64,000 bases of DNA from Nonomuraea angiospora. Its GTDB lineage: Bacteria > Actinomycetota > Actinomycetes > Streptosporangiales > Streptosporangiaceae. The notes beneath the pieces are model-generated. The model saw only the letters and a program-made list of their open reading frames with translations, searched no databases and was not told the origin of the DNA. Positions 42,399 through 50,986 of this stretch are shown in pieces. Position 1 is the first letter of the stretch; each line of letters begins with the position of its first letter. Where the stretch lies: contig NZ_JADBEK010000001.1 of NCBI RefSeq assembly GCF_014873145.1, positions 4,650,001 to 4,714,000 of the forward strand. The letters run 5' to 3'. The position numbers were made by a program, and so were the translations under genes.

Positions 42399-43598
42399 TC
42401 AGCCGCGTTCGCGCATCGCGAGGAAGCAAACGACAGCCGCCACCGTCAAGACCGGAACTCCAACGAGGATCGGCGCTCTCAACCCCCACTCGGCCGCCAG
42501 CAGGCCACCGAGGAGGGCTCCCAGCGGAGACGCGCTCATCACCGCGGTCATCGCCGCGCTGCTCACTCGACCGAGCATCTCGGCTGGAGTAAGCCGCTGA
42601 CGAGTAGTACGGGCCACGACGGCCCACACGCCGAACGCAGCACTCGTGATGACCAGACCCACGGCCACCACGACGGCAGAAGCGGTAAGGCCGATCATCA
42701 GTTGCCCGATCGCGGCGAAACCGAGGCACCCAGCCAGAGCCCCCCCAGGTCCGATCATTCGCGTGACCCGTGTCGCGAAGAACCCTCCGGCGAGCCCCCC
42801 AACGGCGCCGACGCCCAGCAACACGCCATAGCCCCAAGCCGGTAGACCGAGGACCTGAGGCACGTAGAGCACGAGCACGGCGAACCAGGCACTGTCCATC
42901 GCCGCGAACACGGCACCCAAGCCCACGATCATTCGCAAGCGAGGATGTTTGATCAGCCACCGCAGACCGGCGCGCGTGTCACTCCAGATCCGGCCCTTGG
43001 TGCCGTACGAACCGGCTTTCGGCGCGAACACGTCAGGCAGGCTGAAGATCAGAGCGGCCGCCAAGGCCAGGGCTCCGCCGTTGACTGCGAACGGGAGCAC
43101 CAGCGCCACGCCGAATAGATATCCACCGATCGGCGGCCCCACTAATTCGTTCCCCGCGACCTCGGCGTTGACCAATCCACCGTTGGCCCGGTCGAGATCG
43201 GCGTCTTTCACCAGAGGCGGAAGGAGCGTGGCCGTTGCGGTGTCGCGCAGCGTCTCGCCTACACCGCAGACGAACGCCACCAGGTAAAGCAGCGCGATCC
43301 CGGCAAAATCCAGAGAAACCGAAACGACCAGGACGGCCAGCATCGATACCCGAACCACATCGACGGCCGCAGCAAGGCGACGCTGGTCAAATCGATCAAT
43401 GATCGCCCCGGCGAACAGCCCGAACAACAACCACGGGCTCTGCCCGGCGATGGCGACACCAGCCACCGCGACCGGATCAGAGGTGATGGCGGCTGCCAAC
43501 AACGGCAAGGCGGCCATCCGAATCCCATCGCCCAGATTGGACAGCACCGTCGCCAGCCATAACCGGTGGTACGCCGGTCCCAATGACGCCGAAACCAT
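42399..43598 (-). CDS. MFS transporter (EntS/MFS_3-like exporter)
   Basis: 399 aa with 12 predicted helices. The N-terminal LWLATVLSNLGDGIRMAALPLLA, GAIIDRFDQRRLAAAVDVVR (the A-motif region) and AFVCGVGETLRDTATATLLPPLV, with RANGGLVNAEVAGNELVGPPIGGYLFG, are typical of the MFS_3 family that includes EntS and macrolide-type exporters. Substrate unknown. GGGAGAGGGAG precedes the ATG. The upstream inverted repeat (43616-43667) suggests a dedicated repressor, but none is adjacent. It may be cargo of the fourth element. Confidence 0.92.
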   Translation of the reverse strand: MVSASLGPAYHRLWLATVLSNLGDGIRMAALPLLAAAITSDPVAVAGVAIAGQSPWLLFGLFAGAIIDRFDQRRLAAAVDVVRVSMLAVLVVSVSLDFAGIALLYLVAFVCGVGETLRDTATATLLPPLVKDADLDRANGGLVNAEVAGNELVGPPIGGYLFGVALVLPFAVNGGALALAAALIFSLPDVFAPKAGSYGTKGRIWSDTRAGLRWLIKHPRLRMIVGLGAVFAAMDSAWFAVLVLYVPQVLGLPAWGYGVLLGVGAVGGLAGGFFATRVTRMIGPGGALAGCLGFAAIGQLMIGLTASAVVVAVGLVITSAAFGVWAVVARTTRQRLTPAEMLGRVSSAAMTAVMSASPLGALLGGLLAAEWGLRAPILVGVPVLTVAAVVCFLAMRERG

Positions 43599-43615
43599 CG
43601 GCTCCCTCTCCCGTA

Positions 43616-43667
43616 GATCTGATCATCTATGTGCAGGCAACCCGAGGCAGGCTTAGAAGATCAGATC
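43616..43667. promoter_or_regulatory. 13-bp inverted repeat upstream of the MFS gene
   Basis: GATCTGATCATCT (43616-43628) and AGAAGATCAGATC (43655-43667), complementary at 12 of 13 positions with a 26-nt spacer; the outer 9 bp are perfect. It starts 18 bp before the MFS start codon. The rest, to 44113, holds no gene I can support. Confidence 0.55.
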
Positions 43668-44113
43668 ACAGTGCCGTTCGAGAGGTCTATCTTGATCCAC
43701 TCTCGGCGAACAAGCCGAAGTAGCCGCAGAAGGGATCACGCAGCCCTGGGCGTGCGCTGTCGGCTCGGCTTGTCGGTCGAGAGCAAGCCATGGTTTCTCC
43801 CGGTGCGACGAGGCAGGCGAACGGCTCAACATGCCCCTTGGACACCGGAACAAGGCCGAGACTCAAGATCCGGGATATGCGCGGGATGAATTGCGGACTG
43901 CCGGCGCCGCGGTCAATCAGAAGTGCAGGTCGTAGTGCTGACTGGACGCGCTGACACAGAAGGTGCGCGAGGGCGGGCGTAGGCAAGGCCATGGTCTTCG
44001 CCGCTCGGCGATCAGCCCTCGGATCGACTCGGCCGATCCGGTCGCGGTGGCCACGACTCATCGCACCGCCGTTCGCGTACATCTCGTGCCGCCATATGGG
44101 GAGATGTCCACCC

Positions 44114-45307
44114 ATGGGCGATAGGTGGAGACATTTAACCGCATCGGCCGAGCGACAGGTCGCCTATGTCCGGGCGCAGCTCGCAGGGCTGGCCAGGCCG
44201 GATTCGCACCAGCGGTTACAGGTGCGGCAGATCGCCAAGGCCACCCTGGCGGCGGTGCTGGCCTGGCTGGTGGCCAGCCGGCTGTCGCTGTCCCAGGCGG
44301 CCTGGATCGCGCCGGCCACCGCCGTGATCATGGTGCACGCCACCGTCTACCAGACGCTGACCAACGGGCTGCGCCGCGTCGCGGCCGTGGCCACCGGGGT
44401 CATCCTGGCCGGCGCCGTCGGATACGTGATGGGCCTGGGCGTGCTGAGCCTGGTCCTCATCGTGCCGCCCGCGCTGCTGGCCGCGCGCTGGCGTCGGATG
44501 GGGCGTCACGGCAGCGACGTCGCCACCACCGCCGTGCTCATGCTGTCCTTCGGCGCCGCCTCCGAGGAGGGCTATCTGCTGGGCTACGTCGTGGCCACCG
44601 CCATCGGCGCGATGAGCGGGATAAGCGTGAACCTGCTGCTGTGGCCGCCGCTGTATCGCGACCGTCCCGTCCTGGCGGTACGCCGCCTCGGCCGTGAGAC
44701 CGCCGCCCTGCTCGGTGCCATGGCCGAAGGGCTGCGCGACGGCTGGGATCTGTCCGAGCTGCCGGAATGGGAACGCCAGGCCGTACGCCTGGACGAGCAT
44801 CTGGCCGCGGCCACCACCGCGGTGGCCGACAGAACCGAGAGCCGTCGCTACAACCTGCGCCTTCGCCTCCATCCGCGATCCGGCGCCGCCGACCCGAGCC
44901 CGGTGCTGCGGCTGCTGACGTCGGCGGCGGCGCACGTGCACGCCATCGTGCACGCCCTGTCCTACCTCGACCACCCCGCCGCTCCGGGGACCGGCCCCGG
45001 GCAGCCGGCCGACGTCAGCGACGACTACGCCCGCGACTACGCCGACCTGCTCGACCTGCTGGCCGAGGCGCTGGCCAGCAAGGTACGCCGCGGCGACCCC
45101 GCCCATACGCATGAACTGATCGGCCGCGCCCAAGCCCATGCCGCCCGCATCCATGAGCGGATGACCAGCGAGATCCGCCACGGCGAGATCGAGCACCCCG
45201 GCGGCTGGGCGCTCAGCGGCAGCCTGCTCACCGACGCCGACCGCATCCTGGCCATCCTCTCCGACCACCAGGACACCCTGCCCGGCTACGGCCGAGCGAA
45301 GACGTAA
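44114..45307 (+). CDS. FUSC-family (aromatic acid exporter-like) membrane protein
   Basis: 397 aa. The N-terminal cytoplasmic helix leads to six hydrophobic segments (IAKATLAAVLAWLVASRLSL, GVILAGAVGYVMGLGVLSLVLIVPPALLA, YLLGYVVATAIGAMSGISVNLLLWPPLYRDRP), then a long helical cytoplasmic domain, the layout of the FUSC/ArAE_1 family (AaeB and YccS relatives). Its substrate is unknown. I chose the ATG at 44114 with GGGGAG upstream rather than a longer frame from 43991. Confidence 0.88.
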   Translation: MGDRWRHLTASAERQVAYVRAQLAGLARPDSHQRLQVRQIAKATLAAVLAWLVASRLSLSQAAWIAPATAVIMVHATVYQTLTNGLRRVAAVATGVILAGAVGYVMGLGVLSLVLIVPPALLAARWRRMGRHGSDVATTAVLMLSFGAASEEGYLLGYVVATAIGAMSGISVNLLLWPPLYRDRPVLAVRRLGRETAALLGAMAEGLRDGWDLSELPEWERQAVRLDEHLAAATTAVADRTESRRYNLRLRLHPRSGAADPSPVLRLLTSAAAHVHAIVHALSYLDHPAAPGTGPGQPADVSDDYARDYADLLDLLAEALASKVRRGDPAHTHELIGRAQAHAARIHERMTSEIRHGEIEHPGGWALSGSLLTDADRILAILSDHQDTLPGYGRAKT

Positions 45308-45314
45308 GGCGCGT

Positions 45315-45668
45315 TCAATCGAGCAGCCCGCCCGCCTTCCTCCGGATCGAGCGTGGCCGGCTCGGCCCGCAATGCCACCCAGAGCTTCGGATACGCAGTT
45401 CCGTACGGGCCCGCTCGAACAGCCGGCCGCCCCGCAGATGCAGCCGAAGCGCCTGTTCGGAATACCGCTCGGCCTCCTCGTCCGAGGCCGGCAGCACCCG
45501 GCAGCGCAGCGCCACCGCGCCGGCCCAGGGCACGGGGGTCTGCGCGGCCCACAGCTGCACCCGTTCGGACGCCGCCGTCGCGAAGTCGTCCGCGGCGCCA
45601 CCAGGCTGCACCGACAGGAGTCGAGGAGGGGCAGTACCTGAGATGCGCGAAAGGGCACGCCCGATCAC
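45315..45668 (-). pseudogene. Remnant of a LuxR/AAA-type regulator TPR domain
   Basis: AADDFATAASERVQLWAAQTPVPWAGAVALRCRVLPASDEEAERYSEQALRLHLRGGRLFERARTEL matches the C-terminal TPR segment usual in large LuxR-family regulators (LxxDDEEAExxFxxALRLHxxxGRPFERARTEL). After RARTEL the frame decays, and a further fragment seems to continue in another frame. There is no ATPase or LuxR HTH. A decayed fragment. Confidence 0.65.
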
Positions 45669-45725
45669 GGCCGGTTGTGCTTCATGACCATCTCGGTGCT
45701 GCTCCCTCGGCTTGACTGACGCAGG

Positions 45726-46451
45726 TCACCGGGGCCGGTGGCCCTTCCTTTTACGGTCGGCCGCGACCGCCCGGCGGCCGGAGCGGTTCTTCGCGGGTTT
45801 CTGTGGCTGCCGCTGTGCCGGTTTCTCCGCAGGGGAGGCAGGGGTACGGCCCCGCGAGCTGTTCACTGTCCGGCCACGCACGATGCCGATGAAGTCCTCC
45901 ACCAGGTCGGTGGTCGCGTCCGTGGGCCAGGCCAGGGCGACCTGGGACTGCGGCGCGTCCGACACCGGCCGGTAAGTGAGGTCCCTGCGGTGGTGGAGGC
46001 GGGCCAGCGACTGCGGAACCAGGAGAAGCCCGGCGCCGGCCGCTACGAGCTCGATCGCCTCCGCCGTCGTGGCCGGGCGGGTGAAGGCGGGCAGTCCGGG
46101 CCGGACCGTCCACTCGATGGTGTCGTCCAGAGGATGGAGCACCTCCTCGTCGGCCAGGTCGGCGGCGGACACCTCGTCGACGGCGGCCACCGCGTGGTCC
46201 TTGGGCACCACGACCACCGTGGTCTCCACGTAGAGCGGAATCACGCTGAGCCCGTCCCTGTCGACCGGCAGCCTGACGAAGCCGGCGTCGGCGCCGCCGT
46301 CCCGGAGGAGACCCACCGCCTCGGCCGCGGCAACCGTGGCCAGGGTGATCGGCACGTCGGGCATCCTCTCCGACCAGATGTTGACCCATTTCGCGGGTGT
46401 CACCCCAGGCACGTACGCCAGCCGGAACACCTTGGTCTCCCCGTCAGTCAC
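45726..46451 (-). CDS. LysR-type substrate-binding domain protein without HTH
   Basis: 241 aa. It begins directly at the effector domain (FRLAYVPGVTPAKWVNIWSERMPDVPITLATV), with the two Rossmann-like lobes (DAGFVRLPVDRDGLSVIPLYVETTVVVVPKDHAVA; AGAGLLLVPQSLARLHHRRDLTYRPV). No DNA-binding HTH precedes it; the region upstream is the short promoter shared with the divergent DUF5997 gene. The C-terminus is a 40-residue basic Lys/Arg/Pro tail (KPAQRQPQKPAKNRSGRR...), perhaps nucleic-acid binding. The pairing with DUF5997 recurs in actinomycetes to my knowledge. Confidence 0.85.
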   Translation of the reverse strand: MTDGETKVFRLAYVPGVTPAKWVNIWSERMPDVPITLATVAAAEAVGLLRDGGADAGFVRLPVDRDGLSVIPLYVETTVVVVPKDHAVAAVDEVSAADLADEEVLHPLDDTIEWTVRPGLPAFTRPATTAEAIELVAAGAGLLLVPQSLARLHHRRDLTYRPVSDAPQSQVALAWPTDATTDLVEDFIGIVRGRTVNSSRGRTPASPAEKPAQRQPQKPAKNRSGRRAVAADRKRKGHRPR

Positions 46452-46506
46452 GTCCTCAGGGTATCGATGTCATGGAAACCCGTTCCGACTGACTACTCTT
46501 GACGTC

Positions 46507-46887
46507 ATGACCTCGTCCAAACCGAAGAGCATCCAGACGATGAAGCCCGAGACGGCGGCCAAGAAACTGGGTGTCCTCCTCTCGGCCACTCCCGCCGAGT
46601 TCCAGGCGGGCGTCGTCTCCAGGGACGAGCTGAACGAATTGCAGTCGAGGCCGCCCGCCTGGCTCACTGAGCTGCGCCGCAACGGCCCGCACCCCAGGCA
46701 GGTCGTCGCCGCGAAGCTCGGGGTCTCCAATTCGGGCCTGATCAGAGCCGGGATCACCGAACCGCTCACCACCGCCGAGATCGATGCGCTGAAGGCGGAG
46801 AACCCGGCGTGGCTGGAGCACGAGCGGTCCGTCCAGGCCGAGGCCCGCAAAGAAGCACTCCGCCTCAAGCAACGGCAGGACAGCTGA
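46507..46887 (+). CDS. DUF5997-family protein
   Basis: 126 aa. KPETAAKKLGVLLSATPAEFQAGVVSRDELNELQSRPPAWLTELRRNGPHPRQVVAAKLGVSNSGLIRAGI is the family core; the second half resembles an HTH (QVVAAKLGVSNSGLIRAG), and a charged helix ends the protein. Divergent from the LysR-effector-domain gene with a 55-bp gap. One attractive idea is that the pair forms a split LysR-like regulator, with DUF5997 supplying DNA binding; this is inference. Confidence 0.85.
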   Translation: MTSSKPKSIQTMKPETAAKKLGVLLSATPAEFQAGVVSRDELNELQSRPPAWLTELRRNGPHPRQVVAAKLGVSNSGLIRAGITEPLTTAEIDALKAENPAWLEHERSVQAEARKEALRLKQRQDS

Positions 46888-47191
46888 GATCCCGCTCGTC
46901 TCCGGCCCGAGACAAGCCCGTCGAAACCAGAGAGCCGGTGATTTCACTCCGAGCCGCGCGATCGCCTGGTGATCGGCGTGATTCAGCGCATTGATGTATT
47001 GGTCAACAGCGACGCGGGGTCAGAGGCGCCATTCTCGGATTGGGGTGCACAGCCGATCAGGGCCGAGCACCCGACAAAAAAATGGATACCCACGCAGGAG
47101 CCAAGAGTGCAGGGAAGGTGTGGGCGTCACGCATACCAGGATTGCGTTGCGTCAGACTTCTGCAGCCCAGCGCCGTATCCGGTCTCGCCGG
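46888..47191. other. 300-bp interval without a gene
   Basis: Between the DUF5997 stop and the end of the FtsX-like gene. No hairpin or gene stands out. Confidence 0.5.
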
Positions 47192-48679
47192 CTACAGACT
47201 CTTTGCCGTGCTTTTCGCGGAGAGGCCGCTGCCGGCTTGCTCGCGGGTGAGCAGGCCGCCCAGGGCAGCGGCGAGGACGGGCAGCCCTACGACCATGGCC
47301 GCGATCGCCGGCCATGGGGTTTCGAAGGACACCCGTGGCAGCGAATCCCATGAGGTCGACGCTGTCCACGGCCATATCAGCAACAGCCCGATGGGGCACC
47401 CGGCGACCGCGCCCAGCACCGTGCCGCACGCCGCGCTGAGCCCCGCGCGGCAGGCCCCGAACCACCGGACCGTCGCGGCCGAGCCGTCCCCGGCCCGCCT
47501 CAGCACACGGTCCAACCGTGGACGCGTGGCCTTACCGCCACCGGCGGCCATCGCGCCGCTGAGTGCGGCAAGGAGCGCCGCCGCAACGACGACCTGCCAG
47601 CCGGTCGAAGGCTGGAATCCTCGCTCGACATAGGTGTCCGAGACATCGCCCAGCCGGCTGTCGAGCCGTTCCTGCTCGTCCGCCGAGATACGACGGAGAG
47701 AGGGATCCACGATCAGCTCGTCCGGCTCCGTCCGGTAGCCGATGTTCCGGAGGACCTCCGCCGGGACGAAGATCGTCTGCATGTGAGGGTCGACGGTTCT
47801 GGCGACGATCGCCGGAATGGTCTTGCTCGTCAGCGGGTCGTCGTTCCCGGTGACGTCGTAGTGGATCTTGACCGTGTCCACCTTCACGTCAGCGGTCGTG
47901 ATCACCACGGCCGCGCCCTCGTCGTACGGCGTCGACTGGTCACCTGTGAGATACCGCAGCAGCGTCTCGTCACCGATGACCTCGTTCGGGTAGACGGATT
48001 CGTCTGGCGGCTCGACGTTCTCGGCGACCACGCCGAAGTGCCGGAATTCACCCGCAGGATGGCTCGGAACCTCGCTTTGAGTGATGGGCACTCCGGGTAA
48101 CTCCCGTTGGATCGCCGTACGCACGGAATCAGCGTGCTCCGCCGAAAAGTGCCCCACCAGGAGGGTGCCTGGCCGGGCCAGGGGAGAGTAGGCGGCTTCG
48201 CTCTGCGCCGTCACGCCGACCGCGATGATCGTCAACGCGACGCCGAGGGCTGTCGTCATCATCGTCATCGTGATCGCCGGCGCCGTGGCCACACGACGAC
48301 CGGCCAGGTCGCGGGCCGCCAGGCGAACGGGCAGCGGCAGCCGCTCCGCGTACCGGCCGAGGATTTCCAGCAGCCACGAGGCGAACGGCCCCAAACCCAA
48401 GAGGAGCAAACCCGCGCCCGCCAGAGTCGCCAGCATGATCCTGGCCCATTCGATGATGCCGTAGCGCGACTCTTCACGCGCCGCCCACGCACCGAACGCC
48501 ATCATGTAGACGCCGCCGAACGACGCGAACAGACCCCCGACCACATATCGCCGGCGTACACGCAGGTGGCGGTTGCGCGGTGCCGACAGCACCGCGACCG
48601 CCATGGATCCGAATGCCAACACCACGGGAATGCCCACGAAAACGGCGATTATCAGGAGCCCGCCAAGCTCGAAGATCAT
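47192..48679 (-). CDS. FtsX-like permease, possibly a half-size protein
   Basis: 495 aa. Three hydrophobic segments at the N-terminus (LIIAVFVGIPVVLAFGSMAVAVLS, YVVGGLFASFGGVYMMAFGAWA, MLATLAGAGLLLLGLGPFASWLLEIL) precede LPVRLAARDLAGRRVATAPAITMTMMTTALGVALTIIAVG, the usual start of the second repeat of actinomycete FtsX/MacB-like permeases, then a large extracellular domain and three C-terminal helices. Full-length relatives have about 800 aa and an ATPase partner; neither the first half nor an ATPase gene is present here, so it may be a remnant or a diverged short form. Confidence 0.8.
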   Translation of the reverse strand: MIFELGGLLIIAVFVGIPVVLAFGSMAVAVLSAPRNRHLRVRRRYVVGGLFASFGGVYMMAFGAWAAREESRYGIIEWARIMLATLAGAGLLLLGLGPFASWLLEILGRYAERLPLPVRLAARDLAGRRVATAPAITMTMMTTALGVALTIIAVGVTAQSEAAYSPLARPGTLLVGHFSAEHADSVRTAIQRELPGVPITQSEVPSHPAGEFRHFGVVAENVEPPDESVYPNEVIGDETLLRYLTGDQSTPYDEGAAVVITTADVKVDTVKIHYDVTGNDDPLTSKTIPAIVARTVDPHMQTIFVPAEVLRNIGYRTEPDELIVDPSLRRISADEQERLDSRLGDVSDTYVERGFQPSTGWQVVVAAALLAALSGAMAAGGGKATRPRLDRVLRRAGDGSAATVRWFGACRAGLSAACGTVLGAVAGCPIGLLLIWPWTASTSWDSLPRVSFETPWPAIAAMVVGLPVLAAALGGLLTREQAGSGLSAKSTAKSL

Positions 48680-48791
48680 GGCCGAATGGTACTGAGCGCC
48701 GGCATTCTTTCGCGTTGGACTTCAGGCATGATGCCTCGCTTACCTGTGGTCCGCGAGCTGTGCCCGGCGCCTGATCAGGACCTCCGGCGGC

Positions 48792-49394
48792 TCACATGAT
48801 CCGGTTTCGGCCGCCGAACGGATTCCACTGGACGACGATGAGCCCGCCGAATTGATCGGCCAGCCTTCGGCGCAGATCCTGATCGAAGGCATTGGCCTCG
48901 AGGACGACCCGGTTGAGCTCCGCGCGGATCCCCGTGCCAAAGGCGCCGGGTTCGCGAATCGGCCAGTCGCCATCGGCCGCCCGGCTCAGCGCCGCCTGGC
49001 TGTTCGCCACCGGCCGCACCTCCGGCACGATCTCGTACGTGACCCGTTTCCCCTCGGACCGGTACGCACCCGAGATCACCGGAGAGGCCAGTGCACGTCC
49101 CCGCGTCGTGACATAGGGAGCGACGAGCCGGTACGACCCTCCGTGGGCGATATAAGGGGGCGCGAGATCGTCCGGATAGGTCTCAGCCCTTAGCCGGGCT
49201 ATTTCGTGCGCCCGGTTGAACGGCTCGATCCCCTCGTACGACCTGAGCAGGACGGGCGGAATGGCTTCGTAATACACCTCGACCGCATCATCCGTGGCGG
49301 GTTGGACGACCACCCGCCACTCACCGGGTAGAAACAAGGGCGCCGCCGTGACGGCGTAGACGACGAAAAGCGCGAAGATCATCTTTAATCGCAT
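48792..49394 (-). CDS. Membrane-anchored or secreted hypothetical protein
   Basis: 200 aa from the ATG at 49394. One N-terminal hydrophobic helix (MIFALFVVYAVTAAPLFLPG) acts as signal or anchor; the rest is soluble, with YVTTRGRALASPVISGAYRSEGKRVTYEIVPEVRPVANSQAAL. Family not recognised. It lies 110 nt beyond the FtsX-like gene on the same strand and ahead of it in transcription, so the two may be linked. Confidence 0.7.
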   Translation of the reverse strand: MRLKMIFALFVVYAVTAAPLFLPGEWRVVVQPATDDAVEVYYEAIPPVLLRSYEGIEPFNRAHEIARLRAETYPDDLAPPYIAHGGSYRLVAPYVTTRGRALASPVISGAYRSEGKRVTYEIVPEVRPVANSQAALSRAADGDWPIREPGAFGTGIRAELNRVVLEANAFDQDLRRRLADQFGGLIVVQWNPFGGRNRIM

Positions 49395-49540
49395 GCGCGC
49401 CGAGTGTAAGCGAGATCGGACCAAAGGCAAGGCGATCGGGTTCCGATGACACGCGCACGCCCCGCCCCCAGGAGCGGCTTCGCCCGGCATGGCCGATCTG
49501 GATCAACCTATCCTTCATCGTCTGTGGCCTGTTCGTCCTC

Positions 49541-49750
49541 GTGACCCAGACCCTGGGGCTGCTCACAGGCGAGCCCTGGCCTGGCTATTCATTGCTGTTC
49601 GACTGGAACCTGGGTTCATGGTGGTGGTTGGGGCGGCTCGTGGTGATCGTCGGCTGGGTCCTGCTCGTTCACCTGCATGTTCGAGATCTGCTGCGGAAGC
49701 GCAAGAAGAGCGGGGCGGACGTTACGGCCGTACCTTCACCTCGCCGGTGA
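49541..49750 (+). CDS. Small membrane protein or fragment
   Basis: From the GTG, 69 aa with one clear helix (WWWLGRLVVIVGWVLLVHLHV) and a basic tail. The open frame continues upstream with protein-like hydrophobic sequence (WPIWINLSFIVCGLFVL) but no start codon, so this may be a gene cut at its 5' end. Its stop codon lies inside the 49725-49761 hairpin. Confidence 0.4.
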   Translation: MTQTLGLLTGEPWPGYSLLFDWNLGSWWWLGRLVVIVGWVLLVHLHVRDLLRKRKKSGADVTAVPSPRR

Positions 49751-49761
49751 AGGTACGGCCG
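49725..49761. terminator. Perfect 16-bp stem hairpin
   Basis: CGGCCGTACCTTCACC, 5-nt loop TCGCC, GGTGAAGGTACGGCCG. Very stable, placed between convergent genes (the small membrane protein and the LacI gene operon), so it is a likely bidirectional terminator. Confidence 0.85.
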
Positions 49762-49825
49762 CCGGTCGGGTGACCGGTGATGGTCGCGGCGACTCGTGCA
49801 CGCCGACCCTCGCCGTCGGGCTGCC

Positions 49826-49841
49826 TGGAAAGCGCTTGCCA
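49826..49841. promoter_or_regulatory. LacI-type operator-like palindrome at the 3' side of the lacI gene
   Basis: TGGAAAGCGCTTGCCA, symmetric at all but one pair, the classic LacI/CcpA-class shape with a central CG. It lies 27 bp beyond the lacI-family stop, not at a promoter, so its use is unclear. Confidence 0.45.
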
Positions 49842-49867
49842 AGGCTTGCGTCTGGAGCGCCGATCGA

Positions 49868-50956
49868 CTAGCGCGAGGCCGGCGGAGCGACCGAGGCGCG
49901 CTGGATGAGCTCGGAGCGCAGGGTGTGCATGGTGCGGGCCGGCTCGGCGCCGCCCAGGATGTCGAGCAGGACCTCTGCCGCCTTGGCTCCGAGCTGGTGC
50001 ACCGGCTGGGCGATCATCGTCAGGGGCGGGTCCATGACCGCCGCCCACGCGCTGTCGTCGAACCCGATCAGCGCCACGTCGTCCGGATAGGACAGCCCCG
50101 CCTTGCGCAGGGCGCGCAGGGAGCCGGTCATGCCGTCCGTCTCCGTGCAGAACACGGCGGTGACCCGGTCGGGGAGGGCGAGCATGCGGCCGACCTCCCC
50201 CACCACCCGCGCCTCCGTCTTGGGCCCGACCATCACCAGCTCGGGATCGAACGGGATGTGCGCGTCGTCGAGCGCGTCGAGGTAACCCCGCAACCGCTCG
50301 CCGTCGGTCCACAGGTTGCGCGAGGCCGCAGCCAGCAGCTCGCGCCTGGTCGCCGGCGGCTGCGCCACCGGCGGCCCCCACACGAACCCGATGCGCCGGT
50401 GACCGGCGGCGATCAGCACCTCGACCGCCTCGCGGGCCGCGTCGCGGTTGTCGATGACGACCGCGTCGAGGTCGAGGGCGGCCACCGCGCGGTCGACGAG
50501 CACGACGGGGATGCCCCGGTCCATGGCCGCCCTGATGTGGGCGACCTGGTCGCGGTCGAGCGCGGCCGAGGCGACCACGACGCCGTCGACCCGCTTGTCG
50601 ATGAGCACGTCGGTGGCCGCGATCTCCGCCTGGAGGTTCTCGTACGTGCTCAGCACGATCACGTCGAACCCCCGCGCCCGCGCGGTGTCGGAGATCCCCC
50701 GCAGCAACCCCGCGAAGAACGGGTTGCCGATGTCGGCCACGATCACGCCCAGGGTGTGGCTCACGCCCGTCGACATGCTGCGCGCGAGCGCGTTGGCGCG
50801 GTAGCCGAGCTTCTCGGCCGCCGCGAGCACCCGCGCGCGCAGCTCCGGGCTGACGTATCCGTAGCCGCCGAGCGTACGGGCCGCCGTGGCGCGGCCCACG
50901 CCGGCCTCGGCCGCGACCTCGGAGATCGTCGGCCCCTGGCCACGGTCAGCTGGCAT
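49868..50956 (-). CDS. LacI-family transcriptional regulator
   Basis: 362 aa. The N-terminal HTH TISEVAAEAGVGRATAARTLGGYGYVSPELRARVLAAAEKLGYRANALARSM with its hinge helix, then a periplasmic-binding-like effector domain (LGVIVADIGNPFFAGLLRGI, DGVVVASAALD, VIDNRDAAREAVEVLIAAGHRRIGFV, VALIGFDDSAWAAVMDPPLTMIAQP). It is the last gene of the frlB-like, frlD-like, lacI minus-strand operon and most likely represses this and the divergent ABC importer through the TGATACCGGTATCA sites; the effector would be an Amadori sugar or its phosphate. The ATG at 50956 is 30 nt from the kinase stop. Confidence 0.93.
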   Translation of the reverse strand: MPADRGQGPTISEVAAEAGVGRATAARTLGGYGYVSPELRARVLAAAEKLGYRANALARSMSTGVSHTLGVIVADIGNPFFAGLLRGISDTARARGFDVIVLSTYENLQAEIAATDVLIDKRVDGVVVASAALDRDQVAHIRAAMDRGIPVVLVDRAVAALDLDAVVIDNRDAAREAVEVLIAAGHRRIGFVWGPPVAQPPATRRELLAAASRNLWTDGERLRGYLDALDDAHIPFDPELVMVGPKTEARVVGEVGRMLALPDRVTAVFCTETDGMTGSLRALRKAGLSYPDDVALIGFDDSAWAAVMDPPLTMIAQPVHQLGAKAAEVLLDILGGAEPARTMHTLRSELIQRASVAPPASR

Positions 50957-50986
50957 GGATCCCTTCCCCCGTTCCTGATCGGCCCA

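Noticed and set aside
43687..44115. 142-aa minus-strand gene upstream of the FUSC gene
   Set aside because: No ribosome site, no recognisable domain, and the residue make-up looks like translated non-coding DNA.
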